Of a DNA stretch of 64,000 bases, positions 23,744-36,830 are shown in pieces (within the stretch, counting starts at the first letter, position 1; every line of letters begins with the position of its first letter). Under the pieces are notes generated by a model. That model did no database searches, had not been told where the DNA came from, and saw only the letters and a program-made list of their open reading frames with translations. Position numbers and translations under genes: made by a program. Source of the stretch: Persicaria tinctoria (lineage: Eukaryota; Streptophyta; Magnoliopsida; Caryophyllales; Polygonaceae); assembly GCA_037127255.1 (NCBI GenBank), contig JBANSL010000007.1, positions 64,031,038 through 64,095,037 of the forward strand, given 5' to 3'.

Positions 23744-24889
23744 GGCCAATTTGCTAAACTAGACCAAAAAACGGGCCTATTTGCTAAACTAGACTAGTAG
23801 CTCAAAAATTGGCCCAAAATACACTTTCTACCCCAATGCCAATTAAATAGCCGGTTTTTTTTAACTGTTCATAACCGGTTGTAGTGGGTGAGTAATTGAG
23901 AAATTAAAAGGAGGAGGGAGGGAGAGAGAGACGGTTACATTTCCTCAAAACCGAAAGGAGGAGGCGACGAAGACAGATAGAGAGGAGGCGAAAGGAGGAG
24001 GCGACAGAGGGAGAGGAGGCGACAGAAAGAGAGACGGAGAACCGGTTGAAGAAGAAGGCCACCAGTCACAGCCAGGGAGGAGAAGGTTGAAGACCTTGAC
24101 AAAGGTAAGCAACTGTGGAGTTTTTTCTTGAAGTTGCGAAATTGGGGTAATGGGGGTGCGGTTTTCTCAAGGATTTGAGACGAATTTGGGGTAGATGCAT
24201 AGCAGTAGAGGAGGAATGAAGTAGGAGGGGTTAGGGGTGCCATTGTGAGTCGATTTTGGGGAGGCGGGTTCGATTAGGGTTTGAGGGTGTCGGGAAAAGG
24301 ATTGGGGTAGCAGATTTCGTAGGACCGGGTAACGAAATTGGCACGATAAAATTGAACATCTGGTATGCCGAGTGGGATAAAGGAATTTTTGGTTGATTGG
24401 TTTTTAATGCTGAAACCGTAAGCGTCCACCAAGTGTTTGATGAAATGCCTAAAAAGAAGATGAATAAATGGTGATTTGGTTTTGGTTAATCTCATTGCCT
24501 ATATGCTGTGTTGTTAAAGACGTAAAATGAAGAAAACAAGTAAGACATGTTGGTATGACAGAGTAGGTGTTTGCGTATATGTTTGAAACTTAATGTGTGA
24601 ATTACTTGTTGGTTAAATGCCTAGATGTATGATGAATTGTTGGTCATTTGCTGTTGGTGTTGGTGAATTACTTTGGCTATCTCTTGGGTTGGGAAAGAGG
24701 TATAATGAACCAAACTTGCATGAAATTCGAAAATGGTAGGACAGAAAAATATAGCAGGGTTGGTAGGAAAATAATAATCTATTGGTAGGAAACAAATACA
24801 CTGTTGGTAAGATAAAAGTTGGTGATCTGAATGTCTAAATGCATTTGTGTGGTGATTGTGTTGCAGGTAACCTTTGTGCACCATAAAAA

Positions 24890-27376
24890 ATGACAAAGGC
24901 CGGGAAGAGGAAAGTAAAGGCAGGACCAAGCAGTCAGGGGGTAAGGACACTGAGAAAGTTCCCTTGTTTTGGTAGTTATGCTTGGGAAAAAAATTTCGAA
25001 CCTAAGAGTGTTACATGTGTTGCAGGCTGTCTTAGCTGTGGCGGAGAAGGACCACTTCAGTGGCAGGGCGCTATCACATGGCAGTTTAGACCTCCTGGAC
25101 GGTCTTGACTTAGCCATCGACCGTGATGATGTGAAGGCCTTGACGAAGAGCCAATTCGGAGGCATAGTGAGGATGGGGTCGAGGAACAAGTTCGCCGCAC
25201 AGCTGGTGCACTTTTGCCTCATGTGGCAGCTGAAGACCCGGAAGCAACACGAGACGTGGTACTCCATCCAGGGGCATCACGTGCGATTCTCGCTCCACGA
25301 GTTCGCGTTGATAACGGGGCTAAACTGCGCACCACCCCCTAGGGATGTGATGGAGGGGGATCACAAAGACGCCATATACCAGCTGTTCAAGAAAGAGAAG
25401 GTAAGTCTGAAGGATTTGGAGAGAGCTTGGGAGCACGAAAAAGAGACGGACTTGGGCTCCCTAATGAAGAAGTACAAGCTTGCACTCCTAGTCATTGTGG
25501 AGGGCATTCTTTTCGGATTGGAGAAGAAGACACAAATTAGAGGGTGGGTGGTTAAGCTGTTGTTGGAGGACACGACGCGATTTCTGGAATTTCCTTGGGG
25601 ACGCCTTGTGTACGAGAGGCTACACGAGAGCCTGGCCGGGACGTTGAAGGACTTGGTGGCTGCAAAAGCTCACCTGAAAGATAGGCCAACGTACGCGCTC
25701 TACGGGTTCCCCATGGCATTCCAGGTTAGTCAAGTTCTGAAAAAAGTCTCAACCCCTTGCCATTTCAGATTATGTGTGACTGTGTGGAATGCCAATAAGG
25801 CAATTATATCATGCCAATAATATATGTCTATCTTACCAGAGATATGAAGTTGACATGGAAACTGTGTATTTCTATCTTACCAAATCTATGAAGTTGTCAT
25901 GCAAACTGTGCAATAATAGCTTACCCACATTTATAATATTGTATTTGCAGTTGTGGGTGTACGAGACCTTCCCTGAGATTGGTAATCATTTTGGCCGCAA
26001 CATCGACGAGACCATCATCCCCAGGTGTCTGCGATGGGAAACGCCAAACTCGCACATACGATACGAGAATGTGAAGTCGTTCCTCAGCCTGGACGCCCCC
26101 GCCAACGACCCAATTGATGAACACGTTCTGCTGGCGACGCCAGAGCCCATCCTGCACCCCACCCATAAGGAAAAAGATGTGTACCCCCACTCATCGTACA
26201 AGAAAGACGCTCCAGACGTCTTCTTTGATCAGATTGTGGGCGACCACATGAGGGCACGCAGAGATAAGCGGAGGGGTGAGGATGCCACTGCTGGACCCAG
26301 TCAAGGCACCAGCCAATCCGGGTCAGACGCGTCGAGCGTCGGTTTGGAGGCCCGGATTGTGGCTAAGGTTGAGGCTCTATTGAAGGGCATGATGGTAGAG
26401 ATGGGGACCAGGTTCAGGGAGCTTGAGGAGAAGGTCACTGAAGTTTCGAGAGAATGCAAGCAGGTGTTATCAGAGAGGACCGGCAAGGGAAAGGTATGTG
26501 CTTCATTGTACATCATATGTGCAATTGGTGGGATAATATTTCTGTGTTGGTAAACCATTCTAAGCCTTATGGTATGACATACATGTATAATTGGTAGGAT
26601 CCTGTTGATGTATTTGATGACGATGTTGAGAAGGTTGATGAGAGAGATTTGGACAAGGTTGTGCACGACGTGGTTGACAAGGCTGAGAAGGTTGAGGAAA
26701 GGGCGGAGGAGAAGGAAGAGATGACTGCTGATGACCAGGGGTCGGTCAAGCAGGGACAGAACGTTGAGGATAACACGGCGGAGAAAGAAGAGCTGAACTC
26801 TGATCTGAAGGGGCAGGGCATGTGCACTGGTGAGGACGTTGAGGAAAAGGCAGTTGTAGAGGATGCAAAGGAGGGTGACGAGGGCAAGGACGATGGAGAG
26901 AAGGTGGTGCAGGCTGAGGAACAGATTAAGAAGGGCAAGGAGCATGTCAAAGAAGCTGCAGGGGAGGGTTCCAAGGGTGAGTCTGATGCGGACGATGCGG
27001 AGGAAAAGGTAAACCTTACTTATTGGTAGGATAGTCTGACCCTGTTGGTAAGACAAAAGGTGGGTTTTGGTATGATATAAAAGACATTTGTATTTTGGTC
27101 AGATATAATAACCCAGTTGGTAGGATATATTTACCCTTTTGGTATAATATTGAATCTGTTTTGGTAGGATAATGAGAGCTGTTTGAACATAACTGGGGTG
27201 TGTTTGACTGTTAGGAGACAAAGCTGGAGCCTAGGAGAGGCAAGCGTGACAGGAAGATCACATCAAAGCTAAGGGATTGCGTGGTTACTCAGCCCGCTAA
27301 GCGGGCCAAGAAGGGGGCAAAGTCATCGTGTCCAACCACCGACGCAGCTGCGGAGGGGATGGTCACTGATAAATAG
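24890..27376 (+). CDS. DUF1985-domain protein, five exons, 621 aa
   Basis: Exons 24890-24940, 25026-25724, 25951-26493, 26598-27008 and 27215-27376. All junctions are GT/AG and in phase 0, and the joined frame has no internal stop. Exon 2 carries the DUF1985 region (about residues 45-190), with the hallmark W-x-x-QG-HHVRFSLHEFALITGLNC. The end of exon 2 and the start of exon 3 (LWVYETFPEIG) continue the conserved part. Residues from about 330 are low-complexity and acidic; exon 4 is Glu/Lys/Asp-rich and probably coiled coil or disordered. Exon 5 is basic (RRGKRDRK, KRAKKG), a possible nuclear signal. The reading frame continues after the stop (DEFLAWLLKFPAQ, then a GT), suggesting a longer ancestral protein with a Ulp1-like peptidase. 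Function is unknown; it is MULE cargo, possibly expressed. The short first exon is the least certain. Confidence 0.7.
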
Positions 27377-27748
27377 AGAGACGAATTCTTGGCCTGGCTC
27401 CTGAAGTTCCCCGCGCAGGTTAAGGGCCCAGACGGGTCCCATCGCTGCCACTGCCACTCACAATATTGTTGCACTTTTCTTAGAATGGAAAGACAGTTGA
27501 ACACTGTTGGTAGGCCAGACCTGTACTTTTGGTAGGATGACAACTGTATCGTTTCCTCGGATCCACGTGTGCCTTTTCCCCCGTCCTTACCAACTCTCTC
27601 CTGCTCTGCCTCAGTTTTTGCAGGTCATGTTGGGGTGTTTGAGATCATCCTCTCAAGCTTATATATGTGCTTTGGGAACACCCATCAATGCAATGATTGC
27701 ATTTTCCCCTCATAAATGCTCCCCCCTTCCCCCAAATGAAGAACCCCG

Positions 27749-27972
27749 TTTTGGCGCCAAAATTACACTGACAACCCGCCAAAACAGGTTCGGTCAATCC
27801 GTTCCAAATTTCTCCAAATTTACAGGTATGGTAAGACATTTTAAGCCTATTGGTAGGATAACTATATGCTACTGGTTAGATAACTGTACCATATTGGTCA
27901 GACAGATGCTCTCCCTCTCCCCAGTGAAGAAGCCTGTTTTGGCGCCAAAATTACACGGACATCCCGCCAAAA
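27749..27972. promoter_or_regulatory. Cluster of four E2F-consensus sites
   Basis: The palindrome TTTTGGCGCCAAAA occurs at 27749-27762 and 27937-27950. CCCGCCAAAA (reverse of TTTTGGCGGG) occurs at 27775-27784 and 27963-27972. Both fit the E2F/DP consensus TTTSSCGS. They lie in two copies of a local duplication in the MULE's 3' part. Binding is inference. Confidence 0.6.
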
Positions 27973-28525
27973 TCGCTATGGACATCCCCCTCCATATTAT
28001 CACCAAAATTTCAATGTATGGTAGGATAAGTTTGTCCTCTCGGTAAGACACATGTATTCTATTGGTAAGATATTTTTCCTCTATTGGTAAGCCAACCGTT
28101 TCCAGTTCCAAAAAATGAAGGTGATGCTTTGCCCTCAACTTTCCACTCGTCTCCTATGTTGGCTACCTTTTTTGCAGAGCATTTAACAAGGAATGACACC
28201 CATCAATCAAGATTTATTAAGGGTTGATTGACACCCTTAATTCAATCATTGAAATTTCCCCTCATAAATGCCCCCCCCCCCCATTTTCCTCTTTTATTTG
28301 AGCCACACACCATGTCCACCACCTCTCCCTCCTGATTTCTGTTTGAGGAAATGATGGAGCTACAGTGCACCTCTCCCCTTCACCTGCTACCTCCTATGCC
28401 GGTTGGATTTTTGCATTTGCAAAAGTAGACCACTTTCTACCTCTAGCCAAATTTTTAGGTACATGTCTAGTTTAGCCAATAGGCCCATTTTTTGGTATAA
28501 ACACTACCATTTCCTCTTAAATATA

Positions 28526-28849
28526 TGACATTCAACGATTTAGATTTGTTAACATTTAACACCATAAGAGGTGTCAACATTTGATCCGAAGTTAAAGTGA
28601 AAAAGGGGCTTAAGATGAAAAATTTGCTTAAAGTGAAAACGAGTCTAATTTAAAAAAAAAAAAAATGACCGGCCCAAATGAACAAAACCCTAGTTCTATA
28701 CCCCTTTCTCCTTCCCAATCAGACGTGCTCTATCCTATGGCCGCCCTTTCCCCTTCTCCAATCCGCCATCATTCCTTCTCTTCTCAAGCCGAGTGCCGAT
28801 AGTTGCCGAATTGCAGGTTGCTCCAATTGTCGGCGTGCGGTGTCGGTGG
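28526..28849. other. Reversed repeat end and host sequence left of the CACTA insertion
   Basis: About 28560-28680 is a reversed relative of the repeat ends at 1-178 and 34920-35113. 28680-28849 is moderately GC-rich and continues after the CACTA element at 32757-33060. A gene's 5' region is possible, but no protein family is recognised. Confidence 0.4.
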
Positions 28850-29201
28850 CACTACTAGAAATTTGTTATTTAACATCGGATAATAGCCGATGTCTTTCAA
28901 AAACAAAATCGATGTCTATGTGAGGGATGTTAAAAGTCAAAAGTTTTTCACATCGGCCAGAACCCGATGTCTTTGTGTGTTATAACATCGTTTATATTTT
29001 TAATTCCGATGTTTTTGTTATCATTTAACATCGATTATAAAAATATAACCGATGTTATAACATACAAAGACATCGGCTATTACCCGATGTTAAAATGTTT
29101 TGACTTTTTACATCCCCCACATAGATATCAATTTTTTTCTTGAAAGACATCGGCTATTACCCGATGTGAAATGAGATATTTGCGGTTTTTTTAATTATCG
29201 T

Positions 29202-29271
29202 AGCCTATGCGGGATTTGAACCCGCATCTTTGTGTTTGAACACAATGCTCTACCATCTGAGCTAATAGGCT
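29202..29271 (-). tRNA. tRNA-like gene or pseudogene inside the CACTA element
   Basis: The minus strand folds as a near-complete cloverleaf: acceptor AGCCTAT with ATAGGCT, D-arm TAGCTCAGATGGTAGAGCA (A box), anticodon stem TTGTG/CACAA, T-arm GCGGG-TTCAAAT-CCCGC (B box). The anticodon loop is only six bases (TTCAAA), so it is probably non-functional or a SINE head. If read conventionally the anticodon would be CAA. A degraded relative lies at 34498-34564. Confidence 0.5.
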
Positions 29272-29279
29272 TTGAATTA

Positions 29280-32200
29280 GATTGAATGTTCTTATATAAT
29301 AGCAAAAAAAGCATGTGAAACTTATGAATAAAAGAAACAAGGAAAATAAACTAATAGCAATAATTCTTGTACATGAATTCTCTGAATCTGCAAAAGGGGG
29401 AACATATTTGATAGGTAACATATAATACACTAAAAATGACACACAACAGCAAGTTATGATGTGTAGGTTAATGAATCATTTTCAGTTCTTCACCCAATCT
29501 TTTAAAAGGATAACCAATGTCAACCTCCAAAAAACTCTACATCAACACAATACCTTACATGTACAATATCCTAATTTAGACATCATTGTCTGCTTATCAA
29601 ACAAAATGCAGGTTCAACAAAGATTTTATCCAAAACTAAAAATATAAGCTTTTTCAATGTCAAGCCCGGTACCTGCTATTGTGATTGTTGTCTGAATTCA
29701 CCATTTGTCCAGAAATTTAGATTTATCTGAAATGACAATGAAAACAATGAACACAAAATTAAACAAGTAAATTGAAGGGAAACAGGGTATCAAAGCACAA
29801 GTAAATTCTCATTGTCGTGAACTGTAAAACTAATAGAGACTCATACTAAAACCAGAGATGTATAAGGCAGATGCTCACCAGAACCAAGGATGTATAAGGA
29901 ACATGCCTCTTATCTTAGAAATGAGATAAAGGTTAATGAATTATTTTTTTACAAAGTAGAGAGATAGAGAAGCAGACATATATCTAAAAAACACAAATTT
30001 AGTCAACCATGCCTCTTATCTTGGAAATGAGATGAATGTTTAGTTTACAGGTTTCACTGTTTCACAATTCATGTACCGTGATGCAAATAAATAAGTTTAG
30101 CAATGATTGTCTTTATGAAAAGCTAAAGGGGGATCATAATGAAGAATTTTGTACTATGACATTAAATAGTTAAAAAAGAAAATAGATGTATACAAAATGC
30201 ATAATCCAATCATAACAATAGACACATCGACTCACTTTTTTGGGAGCTAGAGAACTCAAACCACCATATACACTATTCTCATCCCAATTTGTCAAGCAAT
30301 TCTTCAAATAAATCCCCTGTAGAGAAAAATAACAATAAAAAAATTCATATTCAAATAACTCAAATTTTGTGACAATAAAACAAGATTTCCCATAGGCTTT
30401 CTATGACCACAATTGCAGCAACACAATAGGGTAGAGTTAAGATAATAGGTAGATGACAACCATCAAAGTTATGGATGCTTCTACTGAGCAACAAAAAAAA
30501 TGCATGGATCCCACTAAATACATATTCAGTTGAACTAGGGAAGTGAACAAACTGTCAAAGGAAACAGCAACAAATAAATAAATAAATAAACAAAGACAAA
30601 TATGTAGATCACACTTCATTCTTCATAGTTTATAGCATTCATATCTCATAATACTAATATATAAATTCATCAAAGGCCCTTTTGGTTCGGGAAAAGAATG
30701 AAGTACCTCATAACACTAATATAAAATCTCATGGCGTTTCGAATCTTTCCTTTTCACGAGCCGAACTTGGTCCTTCAAAAGACTTGGTTTTCAGCGAGGT
30801 GATCCAGAACCAGGAGCAATGTGAGCCATCAATTTAATAGATTCTTTTATTGGGAAAGGCAAAATCAGCATTAAAACTTGTATGAATTTATCTAAGACTA
30901 GCCAATGACACATCAATTTTGTAATAAGAAAGTCAACATAAAAAAACACTTGATACTTGGTAAACTAACATTAAAATTGAGAACATAAGATTATAAGAAA
31001 CCAGCACATTGTCTACAAACTCCACGCTGAATCTTGCATTCTTCTCTCATACATTCATATACTTTCAATTACGACCTTGTATTAGTCCGCTCGTATGACA
31101 TTTTGGCTACAGTGCAAGTATCAGCAACCAAGTAATCTGGTTGGAGTCTCTTGGAATAAGAATCAAAACAAGAATGAATCAGTCAGTCAGGCCATGTCGT
31201 CAATTTCTTGTATGTATAAAGTGCAGAAAGAAGGGAGAAACAATAAGAAATTACCTCAACTATCTTGACTGTACGAGCGCTCTCGAACAAGCCAACAAGC
31301 TGGAGGTTGGGAGAAAACTCAGGTTGCTCTGATATCGTGATACGCTTTTGAATCTCATTTGTATTTGCTATCATCTGTATGCAGGCTATGGGTGAAAAGG
31401 AAGCTATGGAAATGAAGGCTAATTTGGAATCCAAGGGTGAGGTTGAATTCCTCGTTTGCACCCTCTGGAATACTGTAACTATAACAAATAATATGGTGGC
31501 AATCTCAAAGGAGATGAAGAAGGAACAACAGAAGGTTTTCACCCCATCTTTCATTGAGCCAAGTCACTGATAACTGCTGGTATTTCTTATAAAATTGATA
31601 TCACAGGTAACCACAGTTTATCTAAAATTACCTGGTTAAGCCCTTTCGATTATTAGTCGTTACCTTCATCATTGTGGCTGAACACTGAATTCATCTAAAC
31701 CTACACTCATAATTTATAGCCTACTTTTCTGGGATCATGTGGCTGGATTTGCTCTCTTCTTATGTCATTTTCCCTCTCTCAACACTTCATTTCAAATGTT
31801 AAACAACCGAAAAAACCCTAGCAGAACCGAAAATCATTCAATTGGCCGGTAGAGTTCAAAGGAAACAACAACACATGAACAATTTCTTAAGAAAATAATT
31901 CAAATGGAGGAAAGCAAGTTTCTTAAGCCCTAACAGAATCGAAAAAACCCTAAATGGAGATTGAATTCGAGATTTACTTACCCAAAAACCCTAACCGGAG
32001 TTGTTGCAGGACTAGAGGCGGAGGTGGTGGAGACTGGAGATGTTGCAGGTGGTGGCGGATTGAGGGACGAGACCAGAGCCTAATCGCCAGGCGATGGAAG
32101 TGCCGGAGATGGAAGAGACACCGGAAGCCGGAGGTAGTGAGCGAAATCGTCAGGCGAACAAGCTTGTGAGAGAGACGCAGACGAACATCTCTTCGGCCTG

Positions 32201-32600
32201 CCAAAGACAGTAATTGGTGTTCACCCTTTAAAGCAAGAAGAATACAATTCATTAAGCATGAATATAGCCATGTACCGCAGGCGAGAAAACTCAGGTTGCT
32301 TAAGCATGAATGAAGCCTTTTTCTTCCACTCCCTCGGCTGCCATAACGCCGATACCAAATGAGAGAAGGAAAGGTTCTGTGTAGGCTGCCATGGATGACA
32401 TCTTCTTCTTCCTCTCCGGCTGCAATGGCTTCGATACCAGATAAGAGAAAGGAAGGGTTCATTACTTCGGTGGAGGCTCAAGAGAAACGAGGTGAGAGAC
32501 GGGAAAGTGAAAAGTAGATCTGAAAATGGAGAGATAAACAGATGTGGGCGGGTGTTCAAATAAATTAGGTTTCGTTCCGCGCTTTCTAATTTTTTTTTTA
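29280..32600. other. CACTA interior without recognised genes
   Basis: Mostly AT-rich. A locally duplicated CT-rich segment (about 32310-32380 and 32385-32465) shares 'gagagaaggaaaggttc'-like wording. No protein family recognised. Confidence 0.5.
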
Positions 32601-33060
32601 AAACACATATTTAACATCGGTTAAATAAATGGGACGATGTCTATACTTCTATTTACATCGCAAATTTAAAAACCGATGTTAAAAAATTATTTAACATGGC
32701 AGGTTTTTCTGACTGATGTTAATGAACCGATGTTAAATAGCAGAATTCTAGTAGTGTGGGGAAATCGAAGTTGCTCCAGTTTCCAAATTGCAGGTTGCCG
32801 AGTGCCGACAGGCTGAGGGCGGTGGCGTTGGAGGATCCCTCTTTCTCTCCGGCGATAACTCGCGGCCATGGCTATGAACGCTGGATTGAGGTCCTGCACT
32901 TCTAAGCTGTTGATCGAGTTCTTCCGGTTCGGTTGTCTCCGATCACCGCACCATGCTTCATCTTCATTCTCTTCGCCATCTACAACTTCTTCTCCGATCG
33001 CCACCGCACCGCGCCCCTGCTTCTTGATTCTCTTTCCGGCCGCATTTGTACGGTAAGGAA

Positions 33061-33619
33061 ATCCGAAAATGTTAAGATTTTTGTTTAGTTTCAAGAATTC
33101 CTCTTTCGATTTTGCTGTATTTTCCTTGGATTGGGAGTAGAATCTTCGATTGCTGTATTTAGTCGTGAGTCTTCGATTCTCCAGTCTGGATTGGGAGTAG
33201 AATCTTCGATTGCAAATACTCCGGGATTTAGATTTCTTGGCCCAAAATCATGCAAGAGTTTAATGTCAATCTTCCTTTCTACTTTTCTTCAACCTTATCT
33301 TATAATTTGAATGATTTTGAATTGTGTAATTAACTCAATCAATTTTCTAGGTTAGATAATGTATAAACCCTGATAAATTGTAATTTCAATCATGTTTACA
33401 TTGCTGTCATGGAGCTGATGTGACATTTGCAGTAAATGATGTGGTGCTCCAAATGAAAAATATATTCAAATTTGTTTTAAGAAACTTGTTTGTAAAATGT
33501 AATTGTATAATCTTCTTACTGTCTAGAATAAGTCTGAATATATCATGAACAACTTAAATCTCTTGCCCAAGTGTTTGATTAATTGTTTCTGTGAATAAAA
33601 ATGTTGGCTTTGAGTTTTG
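33061..33619. other. Spacer, nothing recognised
   Basis: Follows a small GC-rich patch (32860-33056) continuous with 28680-28849. A short duplicated phrase 'ggattgggagtagaatcttc' occurs at about 33133 and 33188. Confidence 0.4.
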
Positions 33620-33865
33620 TAAAGATGTGTTCTTTGTTTGGGTTAGCTCTTTACTTGCATTAAGATCCATAAGCTCAATTGTAAAGATGTGTTCTTTGAT
33701 TGGGTTAGCTTTTTACTTACATTCAGATCCATAAGCTCAATTGTAAAGATGTGTTCTTTGATTAGGTTAGCTTTTTAGTTACATTAAGATCCATAAGCTC
33801 AATTAGGGAAGAGCATCTGAACAAGTGTTATTCGGGAGGTTGGTGGTTCGATTCCACCTGGATCT
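33620..33865 (+). repeat. 61-bp tandem repeat ending in a tRNA-like sequence
   Basis: Three copies start near 33620, 33681 and 33742, each ending 'agatccataagctcaatt'. The third runs on into a tRNA-like fold. Confidence 0.8.
33787..33865 (+). tRNA. tRNA-like sequence with intact stems
   Basis: Acceptor AGATCCA pairs perfectly with TGGATCT. The D-arm is AGCTCAATTAGGGAAGAGCA; the anticodon stem CTGAA/TTCGG has a 9-base loop; the T-arm is GGTGG-TTCGATT-CCACC. The enlarged anticodon loop argues for a pseudogene or tRNA-derived element. Confidence 0.5.
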
Positions 33866-34079
33866 ATGATCTTAATCTTGCACTTTATTATTTTATTTAT
33901 GCACTTTGTAATCTTAATCGTGCACGTCATAATCTTATTCATGCACTTTATACAATTATTCATAGACTTCATCATTTTATTTATGCACTTATAATCTTAA
34001 TTGTGCACTTCACAATCTTATTCATGTACTTCAAATTTTTTTATTCATACACCATCATTTTACTTTTGCACCTTATTGT

Positions 34080-34400
34080 TTTATTTGCACAACATAATAT
34101 TACATTTGCACAACTTAAAGTTATATTTGCACAACATAATATTGTATTTGCACACCATAATGTTATATATGCACTTTATCATCTTATTTGTACACGTTAT
34201 CATTTTATTATTGCACTTATCATTTTATTTGCACAACATAATATTATATTTGCACAACATAATATTCTATTTGCACAACATAATATTTTATTAACACACC
34301 ATAATATTATATTTACACAACATAATATTATATTTGCACAACATAATATTATATTTGCACAACATAATATTGTATTTGCACACCATAATGTTATATATGC
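34080..34400. repeat. 21-bp minisatellite 'atttgcacaacataatatta'
   Basis: Many imperfect copies, with spacing of 21 bp in the cleanest part (for example 34228, 34249). A block with 'tttgcacaccataatgtta' occurs twice (about 34148 and 34376), so part of the array was duplicated as a unit. Confidence 0.9.
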
Positions 34401-34497
34401 ATTATATCATCTTATTTGTGCACATTATCATTTTATTATTGCATTTTATAATCTTATTCATGAACGAGAACAAAAAGAAGACAATCATAAATAGCAT

Positions 34498-34564
34498 GTG
34501 CGAGATTTTGAACTCAAACCTTTGTGCATGGGCACATCGTTATACCATTTTGAGCTAATAGGCT
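34498..34564 (-). pseudogene. Degraded tRNA-like sequence
   Basis: The minus strand has AGCCTATTAGCTCAAAATGG and GAGTTCAAAATCTC, clearly related to 29202-29271 but with damaged stems. Confidence 0.5.
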
Positions 34565-36110
<1,546 letters not shown>

Positions 36111-36370
36111 ATAACACACACCCCGTGATCATGGCCCAAACAAATGTTTGGGCCATGTATTGTTTCCAAACAAATCAACTCATAATGACATAGCAATTAA
36201 GTATGAGACCAAACATTTTAGACCTGGTTTCAACACCTTGAAACCATGCGTTTTGTTTTATCTTTCATCATCCTTATCCTTAAGAACAACCTCTGCATTA
36301 GTTTCGTTTCTCAAGGTCTTACACACCTGTGCAAATATGCACAGGTGTGTCGATGTCGACAGGGTATATG
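36111..36370. other. Short spacer with a 13-bp-arm hairpin
   Basis: 36321-36350 is ACACACCTGTGCA, AATA, then the exact reverse complement. Otherwise nothing recognised. Confidence 0.6.
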
Positions 36371-36830
36371 TAAGCACGTTTTTAGACTGCAATGGTGCAG
36401 TGGTTGTTTTACAGTTTTTGTGTTTTTGGGTTCTTTTCTGTATTACAGAGGAACCAGTTTATCTCCCTTCGAGTTTCTAGCTGATCGTATGTGTTATTTG
36501 AGTGTCATCCACCATCAATTTGACAACACAAACCAAAGGGAAAAAAAAAAAAAAAAAAAAAAAAATGAATCGGGAAAATAAGGGACAAATAATGTAAAAA
36601 AACAGCATCTGCCATGACTAACTATGTTGTGTAGACAATTCAAAGAAGGTGTTAACTTGGAAGTGAGAGCTTGTCCGACTGGAAAACTCGCCTTCCATCC
36701 AAATCATCAACATCAACCTTAATTCTTCCTTTGGATAGATTGGATCTTGAATCCATTCTATTATCATGGCTTCGTCTCTAACCACCCCAATCCCCAAACC
36801 AAACTCTACTCCCATGACAGATGTGCTGCT
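36371..36830 (+). repeat. Copied terpene synthase 5' region
   Basis: Near-identical to about 45642-46110: the same upstream sequence ('gtaagcacgtttttagactg', 'gagtgtcatccaccatcaat'), 5' UTR and first about 17 codons. Differences include a longer poly(A) run (36540-36565) and a 20-30 bp deletion near 36665 relative to 45920-45960. Confidence 0.9.

Larger units (their letters stand above)
23744..28515 (+). mobile_element. DUF1985-carrying MULE (4.77 kb)
   Basis: A 32-bp arm (left 23763-23794, right 28465-28496 inverted) matches at about 30 positions, and each arm sits exactly 19 bp inside the proposed ends. Flanks are CTTAAATCTA (23734-23743) and CTTAAATATA (28516-28525), a 10-bp TSD with one mismatch. 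Long TIRs and a 9-11 bp TSD define Mutator-like elements. DUF1985 genes with Ulp1-type protease domains are known cargo of plant MULE groups. No MURA transposase and no Ulp1 catalytic domain are seen here. Confidence 0.75.
28850..32756. mobile_element. CACTA element, non-autonomous (3.9 kb)
   Basis: Starts CACTACTAGAAATTTG and ends AATTCTAGTAGTG, the canonical En/Spm-type TIR, with a TGG TSD at 28847-28849 and 32757-32759. Subterminal regions are full of ACATCGG/CCGATGT words (28870-29170 and 32605-32735) in both orientations, the usual transposase-binding repeats. No TNPA/TNPD-like coding region is recognised. Interior frames (for example 31379-31570, 31974-32462 minus) are short and unrecognised. 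Confidence 0.92.

Noticed and set aside
34001..34558. Frames of about 100-160 codons rich in HNI/FAQ repeats
   Set aside because: They come from the 21-bp minisatellite being free of stops in three frames.
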